This document shows positions 38,058 through 48,129 of a DNA stretch of 64,000 nucleotides, piece after piece. This DNA is from Psychrobacter pygoscelis. Its GTDB lineage: Bacteria > Pseudomonadota > Gammaproteobacteria > Pseudomonadales > Moraxellaceae. Position 1 is the stretch's first letter. Every line of letters starts with the position of its first letter. The DNA is taken from positions 434,001 to 498,000 of the forward strand of contig NZ_RQRU01000002.1 in NCBI RefSeq assembly GCF_004335015.1, in the 5' to 3' direction. A program made the position numbers and the translations under genes. Below the pieces are notes generated by a model, which was not told the origin of the DNA, did not search any database, and was given only the letters and a program-made list of their open reading frames with translations.

Positions 38058-38595
38058 GTCCATGTATCCTGTCGTATTCTTGTGTGTAACTTATCTTACC
38101 ACGGCATCTATGACAATGATAATCAAGAGACGGTTAAATCTACCGATACCGCTATCATTATTATGTCCTAATGAGAACGTAGTGATTACCCATTCTCTAT
38201 CATTATCTTTGGATATAGGTAACGCCGTTATTTTAAATAAGCCAATCAGATGGCCACAAAATTTAATTATTCTACTATATATAGTTAATAATACTAAATC
38301 TTTATTTGCTTATCGACCATTTTGATACGTTGTCAGTAGTTTGGCACAATTTTATTCATTAGCAGTCGAAGTAGAACGCTAATTAAGTCAATTCTACCAA
38401 GCGCTCTACGCCATTATTTAAAGCAGTCCGATCCTCTTGTTCAATTTAGGCCGCCGAACTTAACACAGTCAGCAATAAATCCTAAGTATCTCAGCTTATT
38501 AAACTAAAAAGCCCACTACTATGAATAGTAATGGGTCAGATAACATGAATAAGGATATGAAACAGTAGAGCCGCTGGTTAAGCCGCTCAAGGCTA
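38058..38595. other. lysA-dapF intergenic region
   Basis: About 530 AT-rich bases between two same-strand genes, with the lysA terminator near its right end. The left 430 bases must hold the dapF promoter. Plus-strand open frames here have no ribosome binding site and overlap dapF. Confidence 0.45.
38505..38537 (-). terminator. lysA intrinsic terminator
   Basis: On the minus strand CCCATTACTAT and ATAGTAGTGGG form an 11-bp stem with a TC loop, followed by CTTTTTAG. Confidence 0.8.
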
Positions 38596-39978
38596 TTAAT
38601 CAGCTTGCCATAATTGCTCAGTAGCAAATAGATCCTCAACAAGCTCGCGCTGGCGGATTAGCTGATGCTGGTCTTTGGAAACCATAACTTCAGCACTACG
38701 AGGTCGAGTGTTGTAATTGCTACTCATAACAAAACCATAAGCACCAGCACCAGTTATCGTCAAGACATCGCCGACTGCTAAGGTCAGCTTACGATTTTTG
38801 GCCAAAAAGTCGCCAGTCTCACAAATAGCCCCGACGATATCCCATGTTTTTGCCCCATCAGCGCTATCTGTCGTCAGCTGTGCCGGAATAATACCCATCT
38901 CAGCCTGATAGAGCGCTGGTCGAATCATATCATTCATTGCTGCATCGACGATGGCGAAGTTTTTGTGCTGTGTAGGCTTAAGGACGTCAACTCGGGTCAG
39001 TAGAACACCGGCATTGGCGACGATACTGCGACCTGGCTCAAAGTATACCTTGAGACCTAGCGCCTTTAATTTAGGTAGCAAGGTGGCTGCAAAGTCTGCA
39101 ATACTAATCGGCGACTCATCAATATACTGCACCCCAAGACCACCGCCTAGATCAATATGGCTCAGCTCGATGCCATTAGCTCTCAGATCATCAATCAGCT
39201 CAATCAGCTTATCAAGGGCATCAATAAATGGCGCAACTTCAGTAAGCTGCGAGCCAATATGGCAATCGATACCTTGAATATTAATATTAGGCATCTGAGC
39301 TGCTTGCTGATAGACCTCTAATGCGCGCTCATGCGAGATACCAAACTTATTATCTTTAAGACCCGTAGAGATATAAGGATGAGTCTTAGCATCTACATTG
39401 GGATTGACACGCAAGGAGATTGACGCGATCTTATCCAGCTGCGCCGCGACGCTCTGAATAAGCTCAAGCTCACTGTCTGACTCGACATTAAAGCAGCCAA
39501 TACCTGTCTCTAAAGCAAAGCGAATGTCATCGGCGCGCTTTCCAACACCTGAGAACACCACCCGCTTAGGATCACCACCGGCGGCAATCACTCGCGCCAG
39601 CTCACCAGCAGAGACAATATCAAACCCAGCCCCCTCGCGCGCAAGGATACCCAAAACGGCCAGGTTAGAGTTGGCCTTTACCGCATAGCAAATCTTATGC
39701 GGTATCTCAGCGAAGCTATCACTATAGGCATGATAAGCGTCCAAGATCGCCTGCTTAGAATAAATGTAGCTTGGCGTGCCATATTGCTTTGCTAAGGTAG
39801 CGACACTAACCCCTTCTATCTTCAACGCACCGTTATCATAATCCAGAGCAGGCAGCTGTGCTACAAGTGCCTGAGCATCTACCTCAAGGCCTTGATTATG
39901 ATTTTGCTCTTGTGCCTGTCCTTGAGATTGATCTTGTGGTGATACCGAATGCTCATTAGCAGTGGTGGAATTACTCAT
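38596..39978 (-). CDS. lysA: diaminopimelate decarboxylase
   Basis: PLP enzyme for the last step of lysine synthesis. The PLP lysine is in YAVKANSNLAVL, with the family segments GAGFDIVSAGEL, NVESDSELELI, DCHIGSQLTE, GGGLGVQYIDE, FEPGRSIVANAG and the CETGDFLA loop that carries the catalytic Cys. 460 residues, longer than usual (about 415) because of a Gln/Ser/Asn-rich N-terminal extension of about 40 residues. A weak ribosome binding site precedes the ATG. It lies downstream of lptM. Confidence 0.95.
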   Translation of the reverse strand: MSNSTTANEHSVSPQDQSQGQAQEQNHNQGLEVDAQALVAQLPALDYDNGALKIEGVSVATLAKQYGTPSYIYSKQAILDAYHAYSDSFAEIPHKICYAVKANSNLAVLGILAREGAGFDIVSAGELARVIAAGGDPKRVVFSGVGKRADDIRFALETGIGCFNVESDSELELIQSVAAQLDKIASISLRVNPNVDAKTHPYISTGLKDNKFGISHERALEVYQQAAQMPNINIQGIDCHIGSQLTEVAPFIDALDKLIELIDDLRANGIELSHIDLGGGLGVQYIDESPISIADFAATLLPKLKALGLKVYFEPGRSIVANAGVLLTRVDVLKPTQHKNFAIVDAAMNDMIRPALYQAEMGIIPAQLTTDSADGAKTWDIVGAICETGDFLAKNRKLTLAVGDVLTITGAGAYGFVMSSNYNTRPRSAEVMVSKDQHQLIRQRELVEDLFATEQLWQAD

Positions 39979-40213
39979 AGTTATTACTCTAATTAAACGC
40001 TTGTATTTTGGGTGGGGTTAAATCGGTGCCCTATTATACGCATAAAGGGGGTAGATAATAAAAAGTTAGCAAAACGCCATAAACTTCCATTTTATAAGAG
40101 TTATGACGCCTACTTACGGCTATATCATAAGCTCACAGGGTGATAGAGTGATAAGATTTTGGTAATACCGCTGGTCTTATGCGCTCTAGCAAATCTCACA
40201 AATTTTACCAACT

Positions 40214-40477
40214 TTAATAGTCATTAGGGTCGCTGATGATTTGTTCAATTCTCTCACGCTCTTCTGGGGTCATCTCGGCCACATTTTGTTCAGCGCTCGA
40301 ATCACTATTGCTACCCACCACAGACTGACTGTCCGGAAGATATAAGGCCCCCTTTTGACCACAGCCGGTGCTCGCCAGTACCGCAGCTACCATAGCCATA
40401 ACTAGACGGCCCCTAATAAAGTTGACCTTAAAGCTCTGAGTCTGGGTCGCTATAAAGCTTGGGATAGGTTGACTCAT
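40214..40477 (-). CDS. lptM: LPS-assembly lipoprotein LptM (YifL-like)
   Basis: Small outer-membrane lipoprotein that helps LptD disulfide maturation. The lipobox and mature N-terminus CGQKGALYLPD is the LptM hallmark, after the hydrophobic VMAMVAAVLASTG. I start at the ATG at 40477, which has AAGGAG ten bases upstream (87 residues). The frame could extend to 40513, and an internal ATG just before the hydrophobic stretch would give a more normal signal peptide. The C-terminal half is acidic and Ser/Asn-rich. Position upstream of lysA is the conserved order. Confidence 0.86.
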   Translation of the reverse strand: MSQPIPSFIATQTQSFKVNFIRGRLVMAMVAAVLASTGCGQKGALYLPDSQSVVGSNSDSSAEQNVAEMTPEERERIEQIISDPNDY

Positions 40478-40513
40478 TAACAGGGCGCTCCTTGTATCTC
40501 TAATCATTTGCAC

Positions 40514-41062
40514 TCATGGTGCATTATCTATGCTAGGCAAGACAGCCATAAAAAACAAAATAATATGCTGTTTAATTTAGCAAAAAAATGGCTTCATTCG
40601 TGAAATATGATACATTATTGACAATGCCATTCGGCAGCTTTTATGTAGTCACAAAGTCATACTCATGGACCAGAGGGCAGTAGGGCGCATGTCTTAACAG
40701 GGACACTGAGTTTTTGCACACCACTGTACTGTGTAAAGGCATTTTAATCGTAGTTCATAACTAGCGATAGTGGCTCATGCCGCGCCCTATTTTATTAGAA
40801 TTATCATGGAACGGCTAAATCCAAAAAGGAATAAACACTTTTGTGGAGATATCAATTAAAGTGGAAACAATAGGCTACTGATTATTATCGCCTTATCTCG
40901 GCTTTAGGTTTTCTAACAGCTCAGCTGTTTTGCTAACTTATCTCTCTTGATAGCTTAAGTTTAATGATTTGTGGTTTCTATTTTATGCTTTGTTTTGACC
41001 ATTAGATTCAACCTATCATGATAAATATACCAATTAATGACTTATTAAACTGAGACTCAACT
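40514..41062. other. lptM-ackA divergent intergenic region
   Basis: 549 bases. It has a perfect TTGACA at 40618-40623 with TATGTA 18 bases downstream, pointing toward ackA, about 400 bases from its ATG. Nothing coding was seen. Confidence 0.4.
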
Positions 41063-42256
41063 ATGACATTGACGATTACCAACCCTACCTTAGTCCTCAA
41101 TTGCGGCTCCTCCTCAATCAAATATGCCTTAATCAGTGAAGACGATCAGACCCGAATTACTGGGCTTGCGGAGAACTTAGGACTCGATACGGCACAAATC
41201 AAACATACTGGCCTAGATGGTAAAAAACAACAAATCCAGATCGCAGGGGGTAGTCACAAACTGGCTTTACAAAAGATCCTTGAGCTATTGGAGCAATATA
41301 AGCCTATCGCCGTTGGTCACCGCGTGGTGCACGGCGGACGAGAATTTACCAAAGCTGCGAAAGTCACACCGCACGTATTGGCAGAAGTAAAACGTCTAAA
41401 AATCCTTGCTCCCCTCCACAATCCTGCCAACGCTCTAGGTATCGAAGCCGTCAATGCCATTTACCCTGAGCTTCCTCAAGCTGTCGTATTTGATACCGCC
41501 TTTCACCAGACTATGCCACCAGTAGCCTTCCGCTATGCCCTACCGAAAGCCTTGTACGATGAAGAGAAAATTCGCCGTTATGGCTTCCATGGTACCTCAC
41601 ATGCTTACGTCTCTGATCGCGCCAGCCAATTATCAGACGCAACAGGCCCGCACGGCTGGCTGACTGCCCACCTAGGCAATGGCTGCTCTGCCGCAGCGAT
41701 CTATGACGGCAGAAGCTTAGATACCAGTATGGGACTGACGCCACTTGAGGGGCTGATGATGGGCACGCGTAGTGGCGATGTCGATCCGGGACTACATCTG
41801 CATCTCAAGCGTACTCTGGGCATGACGCTAGATGAGATCGACGTGGTACTGAATAAGCAAAGTGGACTACTGGGCATCTCTGGACTATCAAATGACATGC
41901 GCACCGTGGGTCAAGCGGCCGAAGAAGGCAACGAAGATGCCAAGCTTGCTATTGAGATGTTCTGCTACCGCGCCGGTAAATATCTGGCTTCGCTTAGCTG
42001 CGCCCTACCGGTCTTTACTGGTATCGTATTCACTGGCGGTGTCGGTGAAAACTCAGCCATGATCCGCAGTAAAATACTAGAGGTATTGCGCCACTTCAAG
42101 ATTAGCATCAAAGAAGACAAAAACGCCTCACTTTACGGCGGCGCAGAAGGCAGCTTCCATGGCGACGATAGCCAAGCTGAGCTGTGGGTAATCCCTACTG
42201 ACGAAGAATACCGCATCGCTCATGAAACCCGTGAAGCTCTAGGCTTAACACAATAG
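41063..42256 (+). CDS. ackA: acetate kinase
   Basis: Transfers phosphate between acetyl phosphate and ADP. Family motifs: LVLNCGSSSIKYAL at the start, VGHRVVHGG, FHGTSHAYV, AHLGNGCSAAAI, RSLDTSMGLTPLEGLMMGTRSGDVDPG (read in parts) and FTGGVGENSAMIR. 397 residues, normal length. It is followed by pta after 72 bases, the classic acetate operon. The Shine-Dalgarno is weak. Confidence 0.97.
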   Translation: MTLTITNPTLVLNCGSSSIKYALISEDDQTRITGLAENLGLDTAQIKHTGLDGKKQQIQIAGGSHKLALQKILELLEQYKPIAVGHRVVHGGREFTKAAKVTPHVLAEVKRLKILAPLHNPANALGIEAVNAIYPELPQAVVFDTAFHQTMPPVAFRYALPKALYDEEKIRRYGFHGTSHAYVSDRASQLSDATGPHGWLTAHLGNGCSAAAIYDGRSLDTSMGLTPLEGLMMGTRSGDVDPGLHLHLKRTLGMTLDEIDVVLNKQSGLLGISGLSNDMRTVGQAAEEGNEDAKLAIEMFCYRAGKYLASLSCALPVFTGIVFTGGVGENSAMIRSKILEVLRHFKISIKEDKNASLYGGAEGSFHGDDSQAELWVIPTDEEYRIAHETREALGLTQ

Positions 42257-42328
42257 GGTTGACTGTGTGTTTTGAATTTATCTTATTGCCATTAGCTACA
42301 AATAAATAAAACCTAAATAGGAATTGCT

Positions 42329-44476
42329 ATGCAGACTATTTTATTAGTGCCTACCAATCGCGGTATTGGCCTAACCTCAGCAGCGCTCGGCCTCATCCGC
42401 GCTCTAGATTATTCTGGTACTAAAGCCGGCTTTATGAAGCCATTCTTGCAAGATGATACCCAAGACAAGCAGCACCGCTTAGACAGCACTAGCGCGCTTG
42501 CCCAGCAAGCTTTCGGTCTTGAACCCCCTACTTCTATCAGTCGTCAGCGTGTCGAGCGTATGCTCGGTGACGGTAATCTTGATGATTTGATGGAAGAAGT
42601 GGTCGCCATGCATCACAGCATGAGCGACGGTCATGATATCGTCATTTGTGAAGGCCTAGTACCTACTACCGAAGCGTCCTATGCCGCCCAGGTCAATCGC
42701 TCTTTAGCCAATGCTTTAGATGCCAAGATTATCTTAGTCAGTACTGCCGATATCAACGATCCTAAGCAGTTGGCAGACAGACTAGATGTCCATGCTCAAG
42801 ACTTTGGTGGTCTTTCAAGCTCTAGAACACTTGGCTGTATCTTGATGCGCGTACAAAATGTACCTAATACTTTTGCGACGCAGCCTGTGGCACCAGGGGA
42901 GGCGACTGTCACCCTCGATGAGAGCTTTATGCAAGCGGTCAAGCAGCAGTCGCCAGCGTTTGACACTGATAAGTTCCACCTTATCGGCGTTGTCCCCTTT
43001 AGTGATACCTTATCAGTACCCCGGACTTGGGATGTGGCGAGCGAGCTTGGCGCGACTTGGTTGCATGTTGGAGAAGCCAAAGAGCGACGTATCACTAGCA
43101 CTAGCCTAACGGCTCGGGCAGTCTCGCGGGTGGGTGAAGTCTTTAACCGTGGTACTCTTATCGTCACCCCAGGTGATCGAGATGACTTATTGTTAGCCAC
43201 TGCACTGGCCTGTATGAATGGTATTCCTATGGCGGGTATCGTCTTGACCGGTGGTATCACCCCAAATGACACTGTCATTGAGCTGTGCCGCCCTGCACTA
43301 AAGACTGGCATGCCGGTCATGAGTGTCGATACCAACAGCTATGCCACGGTTCAGAACCTCACCAATATGAGCAGTGAGATCCCAACAGATGATGTTGAGC
43401 GTGCTGAGGAAGTCGCTCGCTTTGTGGCAGCACATCTTGATTTAGACTGGCTCAAAGATTACTTTAGCCGTGGGCATGTCACTAGACTTTCACCCTCAGC
43501 CTTTCGCCATCAAGTGGTCAAAAAAGCCGAGCTTGCCAAAAAACGCATCGTCCTGCCTGAAGGTGCTGAACCGCGTACCGTTGAAGCCGCCTGTATCTGT
43601 CAAAGCCGTGGTATCGCTAACTGTGTGCTCATTGCTAGCCGCGCCGAAGTCGAAGAAGTCGCCAAAAATCGTGGCGTTGAATTACCAGAAGGCTTAGAGA
43701 TTATCGATCCTGCTCAAATCAATCATGACAAGTATATCAAGACCATGATTGAGCGCCGTAAAGGTAAACTGACGGAACCGCTTGCTGCTGAGCAGCTCTC
43801 TGACACCGTTGTCCTTGGCACACTCATGCTCTATCTTGATGAGGTCGACGGCTTAGTCTCTGGGGCAGTTCATACGACTGCCAATACCGTTCGCCCGGCC
43901 TTCCAGTTTATTAAGACCGCTCCGGATTATTCGCTAGTCTCGTCTATCTTCTTTATGCTCATGCCAGAGCAAGTCTTGGTCTATGGGGACTGCGCCATTA
44001 ACCCAGACCCTAATGCCGAAGAGCTGGCCGAGATTGCTATTCAATCGGCCGCCTCTGCTAAGGCCTTTGGTATTGATCCAAAAGTCGCGATGATCAGCTA
44101 CTCGACGGGCACATCTGGTACTGGCGCTGACGTCGAAAAGGTTAAGCGCGCCACTGAAATCGTCCGTGAGCGTGCTCCTGATCTCGCCGTCGATGGCCCG
44201 CTACAGTACGACGCTGCCTTCGTCATGAGTGTGGGCAAACAAAAAGCCCCTGACTCACCTGTCGCCGGTCAAGCAAACGTGTTTATCTTCCCAGACTTGA
44301 ACACAGGTAACACCACGTACAAAGCCGTACAGCGTAGTGCCAACGTCGTGAGTGTTGGGCCTATGCTACAAGGCTTGAATAAACCCGTTAATGACCTCTC
44401 TCGCGGTGCGTTGGTCGATGACATTGTCTATACCATCGCCCTAACGGCTATTCAGGCACATAGCCCAGATATTTAA
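42329..44476 (+). CDS. pta: phosphate acetyltransferase (long, two-domain form)
   Basis: Interconverts acetyl-CoA and acetyl phosphate. The N-terminal 370 residues form a P-loop-like/DRTGG regulatory region (TILLVPTNRGIGLTSAALGLIRALD start, GDRDDLLLATALACMNG in the middle). The catalytic PTA domain covers about 390-715 with KKRIVLPEGAEPRTVEAA, SGAVHTTANTVRPAFQ, MLMPEQVLVYGDCAINPDP and QYDAAFVMSVGKQKAP. 715 residues, as in E. coli. AGGA lies seven bases before the ATG. It ends with a terminator. Confidence 0.97.
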   Translation: MQTILLVPTNRGIGLTSAALGLIRALDYSGTKAGFMKPFLQDDTQDKQHRLDSTSALAQQAFGLEPPTSISRQRVERMLGDGNLDDLMEEVVAMHHSMSDGHDIVICEGLVPTTEASYAAQVNRSLANALDAKIILVSTADINDPKQLADRLDVHAQDFGGLSSSRTLGCILMRVQNVPNTFATQPVAPGEATVTLDESFMQAVKQQSPAFDTDKFHLIGVVPFSDTLSVPRTWDVASELGATWLHVGEAKERRITSTSLTARAVSRVGEVFNRGTLIVTPGDRDDLLLATALACMNGIPMAGIVLTGGITPNDTVIELCRPALKTGMPVMSVDTNSYATVQNLTNMSSEIPTDDVERAEEVARFVAAHLDLDWLKDYFSRGHVTRLSPSAFRHQVVKKAELAKKRIVLPEGAEPRTVEAACICQSRGIANCVLIASRAEVEEVAKNRGVELPEGLEIIDPAQINHDKYIKTMIERRKGKLTEPLAAEQLSDTVVLGTLMLYLDEVDGLVSGAVHTTANTVRPAFQFIKTAPDYSLVSSIFFMLMPEQVLVYGDCAINPDPNAEELAEIAIQSAASAKAFGIDPKVAMISYSTGTSGTGADVEKVKRATEIVRERAPDLAVDGPLQYDAAFVMSVGKQKAPDSPVAGQANVFIFPDLNTGNTTYKAVQRSANVVSVGPMLQGLNKPVNDLSRGALVDDIVYTIALTAIQAHSPDI

Positions 44477-44534
44477 TAGTCTTTTGTTAAAGACGCTGTT
44501 AATAAACGCAGTAAAATAATTGTAATCATCATGA

Positions 44535-44571
44535 CAGGATAGTGAGTCAAGCTCGCTATCCTGCTTTTTTA
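44535..44571 (+). terminator. ackA-pta terminator
   Basis: CAGGATAG and CTATCCTG with inner GAG/CTC form a stem of about 11 bp, followed by six T residues. Confidence 0.82.
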
Positions 44572-44676
44572 TACCTTCAATTTATCGTGGTTAATCATCC
44601 TTTGACCCGCTACCGCTGAGCCACTACAATGACAACTATCGCCTCAACTTCTTGCAAAGGACCCTAGCCTATCCCT

Positions 44677-45423
44677 ATGTCATCGAGTAACGCTACCGCT
44701 CAGCCCCCTGCCATTCGCGCTTATCTTGGCGGCTCTTTTGACCCTGTGCACAAGGGCCATTTGCAGATGGCAATGACCGTCTACGAGCGCCTTGCACCGC
44801 TGGCCGCTCAGCTTGGGCGTCCTATTCAAGTTGCCTTAATGCCCACAGCGCGCTCACCGTTTAAAGACCGTAGCACCGATGCCCGTCAGCGCCTTGCTAT
44901 GCTTACTCTTGCCACTCATCTCACCCCTATCGATATCTGCACGGATGAGCTGTGGCAAGAGCCGCCCGTCTATACTATCAATACGGTAAAAGCCTTAAGA
45001 GCGCAGTATCCCAATGATACCCTTATCTTTATTATGGGTAGCGATAGCGCTGCAAGCTTACCACGCTGGAAGCAAGGCCTTGAGCTTACCGATTTTGTGC
45101 ATTTATGGATATTTGCGCGTCAGGCTGACCGCCCAGGACATCAAGCTAATGATACGGCTCACTTAGTGAGTGCTTTACCAGAGTCTTTGCAGGCCAAAGT
45201 AACGGATAATGTGCTAGATTTACTGACGATCAATGATAATGACTTGAAAGCGTGGGCAGGTGGACGCATTTATAGAGATAATACTGAGATTGTAGCCGTA
45301 TCCAGCTCTGAAGTCCGTGCAGCCCTAGCCAGCAGTGATAGCGCTGCCTTACAATCAGCATTACCGCCTATTGTTTATGACTATATTGCCGAGCAGCGCC
45401 TATATTGTCACGCTAACGGCTAA
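44677..45423 (+). CDS. nadD: nicotinate-nucleotide adenylyltransferase
   Basis: Adenylates nicotinate mononucleotide in NAD synthesis. The nucleotidyltransferase motif GGSFDPVHKGHLQMA is near residue 18-32 and the C-terminal SSSEVRAAL matches the ISSSxxR motif. 248 residues, slightly longer than usual. No good ribosome binding site is close to the ATG; AAAGGA lies about 16 bases upstream. Followed by rsfS, the usual neighbour. Confidence 0.94.
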   Translation: MSSSNATAQPPAIRAYLGGSFDPVHKGHLQMAMTVYERLAPLAAQLGRPIQVALMPTARSPFKDRSTDARQRLAMLTLATHLTPIDICTDELWQEPPVYTINTVKALRAQYPNDTLIFIMGSDSAASLPRWKQGLELTDFVHLWIFARQADRPGHQANDTAHLVSALPESLQAKVTDNVLDLLTINDNDLKAWAGGRIYRDNTEIVAVSSSEVRAALASSDSAALQSALPPIVYDYIAEQRLYCHANG

Positions 45424-45618
45424 TTGACCAATTGGCTTAGATCAGTACGCTAGTACGCTACTTTTTATGACGACATTAAAAAAGCAACTGATTAGTGACT
45501 TTTTTTATGGCCGCCGAGTATCTTATCCTAGTACTCGATATATCATTCTCAGACGCCTAAGCAAACTTGTTACCTTTAACTTATTTAACCCGATTTAATA
45601 ATTAAGAGACTTTATTTT

Positions 45619-46038
45619 ATGACTGATACTGCTATGACCAGCACCATGACTGACGAGCGCTTAGCTGAGTGCCTAGCGCTCATCCAAACTACTTTAGAGG
45701 ATTTAAAAGCCAAGAACATCACCGTTCTTAATGTCGAGCACCTAACTGACGTCATGGAGCGCATTGTCATCGCTGACGGTACTTCTAAACGTCACGTTCG
45801 GGCGATGGCTGATAGCTTAGGAGCAGAGGCCAAAAAAGCAGGCTTTATGCCGCTTGGCCGTGAAGGTGGCAACGATTCAGATTGGACCCTTATCGATCTT
45901 GGCGCTGTCGTCGTACATATGATGATGCCTGCTGCCCGTGAGTTCTATGATCTTGAAGGCCTTTGGTCATCACCAGAGAGTCTTGCTGAGCTGGTCGCCA
46001 CCCCTCGTGAGACCAAAAGAGCAGGCCGTGGTAAATAA
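45619..46038 (+). CDS. rsfS: ribosomal silencing factor RsfS
   Basis: Binds ribosomal protein L14 and blocks subunit joining in starvation. The segment RHVRAMADSLGAEAKKAG and DWTLIDLGAVVVHMMMPAAREFYDLEGLW (read in parts) are family hallmarks. 139 residues. It follows nadD after about 195 bases, which contain only a weak A/T-flanked hairpin near 45478-45508. A perfect-palindrome terminator follows. Confidence 0.95.
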   Translation: MTDTAMTSTMTDERLAECLALIQTTLEDLKAKNITVLNVEHLTDVMERIVIADGTSKRHVRAMADSLGAEAKKAGFMPLGREGGNDSDWTLIDLGAVVVHMMMPAAREFYDLEGLWSSPESLAELVATPRETKRAGRGK

Positions 46039-46151
46039 ACCACCTTATTAATCAACCCCAGCAATACTTGAGCAAACATTGTTAGTATGGGGGGCTAATA
46101 TTGAGGGCTTGATATGGCGTGGTGAATATTGCAAGACTCTAACACACCGCC

Positions 46152-46182
46152 TAAGCACCTGTTAACGAAGCACCTATTAACA
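46152..46182. repeat. imperfect tandem repeat after rsfS
   Basis: AGCACCTGTTAACGA is followed immediately by AGCACCTATTAACAA: two adjacent 15-base units with two mismatches, directly before the terminator hairpin. Confidence 0.6.
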
Positions 46183-46184
46183 AG

Positions 46185-46211
46185 AAGACCAGACATGTCT
46201 GGTCTTTTTTA
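46185..46211. terminator. rsfS terminator
   Basis: AAGACCAGACATGTCTGGTCTT is a 22-base perfect palindrome followed by further T residues (46207-46210). Confidence 0.82.
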
Positions 46212-46308
46212 TACTCGTATGTTTGTCATGTTTATAGGCGAATTGCCATGCTACACTGCATTCTATACTCTGGTAACTTACTAATTAGCAACTGTTAAGG
46301 ATGCTGCC

Positions 46309-47097
46309 ATGAACGATGACTCCATCACTTTGTCCGCCTCTACTAAGCCACTCAGTACCGATTTTGATAGCGCTGTCCTGCCCCTGCATGTCGCTACCCT
46401 AACCTGCGTGCGAGCTGGCAAAGCCATGCCCTTTGCCCGGGAGCAGATGAGTGCCATTGATAAAGCGCCGATTAAAGCACCTGTTAGCGTCAACTTTATG
46501 GGCCTGGCGACTGACGAGCAAGCCGATCGTCGTCATCACGGTGGTCCGCTAAAAGCGGTGCATCAACTGTCCACAGCGACCTATGCTAAAATCAACGCCG
46601 AGTTTGGTCTAAAAGTTCGCGTCGGAACGCTAGGGGAAAACCTGACAACCGAACCTGTCGAGGGCATGCCGGACTTGGACGAAACTACGGTTTGTATTGG
46701 TGATCTCTACCAATACGGGCAGCAATACGGCGGCTTGGAAGACAAGGATAAAGTTGATGAGGCTGACATTGTGCAACTGCGAATCGTGCAGCCGCGTAGA
46801 CCCTGCTACAAAATCAATGACCAAATCGGTCAGTTTACTAAAGTACCCAATATCGCTTCGTGGATTTCCAAGCAAGGCTTAGCAGGTTGGTATTTTGAAG
46901 TGATTCGCGGTGGCAAAATTGATGCCGGATTACCCGTGTATCTTATCGAACGCCCCTACCCCTTTGCCAATCTCAAGACACTGTGGCAACTGGCCAATCA
47001 AAAGGGCAGTATTGACGCGGACGTTATCGAGCCGTGGCTTGCGATTGAGTGTTTAGAGGAAAGCTGGAAGCAAGTTTTGAAGAAGAAGGTTAAATAA
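46309..47097 (+). CDS. MOSC-domain protein (YiiM-like)
   Basis: MOSC domains bind molybdenum cofactor or handle sulfur. Visible are the N-terminal VNFMGLATDEQADRRHHGG and KAVHQLS, a GTLGENLTTEPV segment and the QPRRPCYKIN motif with the conserved Cys proposed to bind cofactor. YiiM-type members reduce N-hydroxylated compounds; this role is inferred. 262 residues. AAGGA lies seven bases before the ATG. It appears as a single gene, followed by the amidase gene after 91 bases. Confidence 0.87.
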   Translation: MNDDSITLSASTKPLSTDFDSAVLPLHVATLTCVRAGKAMPFAREQMSAIDKAPIKAPVSVNFMGLATDEQADRRHHGGPLKAVHQLSTATYAKINAEFGLKVRVGTLGENLTTEPVEGMPDLDETTVCIGDLYQYGQQYGGLEDKDKVDEADIVQLRIVQPRRPCYKINDQIGQFTKVPNIASWISKQGLAGWYFEVIRGGKIDAGLPVYLIERPYPFANLKTLWQLANQKGSIDADVIEPWLAIECLEESWKQVLKKKVK

Positions 47098-47188
47098 GGC
47101 TAACTAAAGCATCCTTCATTCAGCTTATTTAGCTTGGTAGCAAACATATAAAATACTGATTCTTCTGATTTACGATGACGAGCGTTCC

Positions 47189-48040
47189 ATGACCAAATGC
47201 ACCCTGTCTCTAGCATTGACCTTAAGTCTAGCGCTACCTCTCATCAGCTGCGTCGCCCTCACTGAGCCACCCTTCGAGATTGATAGAAGCTACCAAGCTC
47301 AAGGCAAAAATCAGCGGATTCACTTCATCATCCTGCACTACACCGCTGAAGATGATGCGACCTCGCTTGAGATGCTCACGACCAAAAACGTCAGCGCCCA
47401 CTATCTCATCCCCTCTACTGACGATAATAAAATCTATCAATTAGTGCCGGACCATGAACGCGCTTGGCACGCAGGCAAAGGCGGCTTTGCGGGCCGCAGC
47501 GTGTTAAACGACACCTCAATCGGTATAGAAATCGTCAATGAGGGAATCGCCCAGCAGTATAGAGGCGCACTTAAGAGGGACAATCTTAGCTATCACCCAA
47601 CTGAACATTATGTGGCCTTTCAAGACATTCAGGTTCGTAAAATCGCCCAGCTAGTACAAGACTTAGCCGAGAAGTATGAGATTGAGCCGAAGAATATCAT
47701 CGGTCACTCAGACATGGCGCCGTCGCGTAAAATCGACCCCGGAGCGAAATTCCCTTGGGAGCGGCTGTATAAAGAGTTTGGCATTGGCGCTTGGTACGAC
47801 GAGGCGGACAAGCAACACTTTATGAATCAGCAGGCGTTTGCGCGCCAATCTATTGCCGATATTAAGCAAGCGTTTCGAGACTATGGCTATGCCATCAATG
47901 ATACTGACGAATGGGACAAGCCTAGCCGTAATGTGATTTATGCATTTCAGTTGCACTTCCGGCCTGACAATCTGAGCGCTGAGATGGACTTAGAGACTTA
48001 TGCTATTTTACGGGCTTTGAATAAGAAGTATGGGGATTGA
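47189..48040 (+). CDS. amiD: N-acetylmuramoyl-L-alanine amidase, AmiD/AmpD family lipoprotein
   Basis: Peptidoglycan amidase of the amidase_2 family. The zinc ligands fit HYT in FIILHYTAED (near residue 50), HAGKG and GHSDMAPSRKIDPG (about 171-184). A Gly/Pro-poor C-terminal domain (about 215-283), with ESRNVIYAFQLHFRP-like helices, resembles a PG_binding_1 domain, as in E. coli AmiD. The N-terminus is hydrophobic and ends LPLISC, a lipobox, so it is probably an outer-membrane lipoprotein and not the cytosolic AmpD. 283 residues. It is followed by a decayed intergenic region. Confidence 0.88.
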   Translation: MTKCTLSLALTLSLALPLISCVALTEPPFEIDRSYQAQGKNQRIHFIILHYTAEDDATSLEMLTTKNVSAHYLIPSTDDNKIYQLVPDHERAWHAGKGGFAGRSVLNDTSIGIEIVNEGIAQQYRGALKRDNLSYHPTEHYVAFQDIQVRKIAQLVQDLAEKYEIEPKNIIGHSDMAPSRKIDPGAKFPWERLYKEFGIGAWYDEADKQHFMNQQAFARQSIADIKQAFRDYGYAINDTDEWDKPSRNVIYAFQLHFRPDNLSAEMDLETYAILRALNKKYGD

Positions 48041-48129
48041 GTGTTAGGTTATGAAGCAAGGTGTAGCGTGGGGTTAGCGTAAGCTACCGGAAATCTTACT
48101 AGTACTGGCTACCTTTAAATCTATTCAAC

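Noticed and set aside
38005-38325. 106-codon plus-strand frame overlapping the dapF start
   Set aside because: It overlaps dapF antisense and has no ribosome binding site; the residues look like translated AT-rich spacer.
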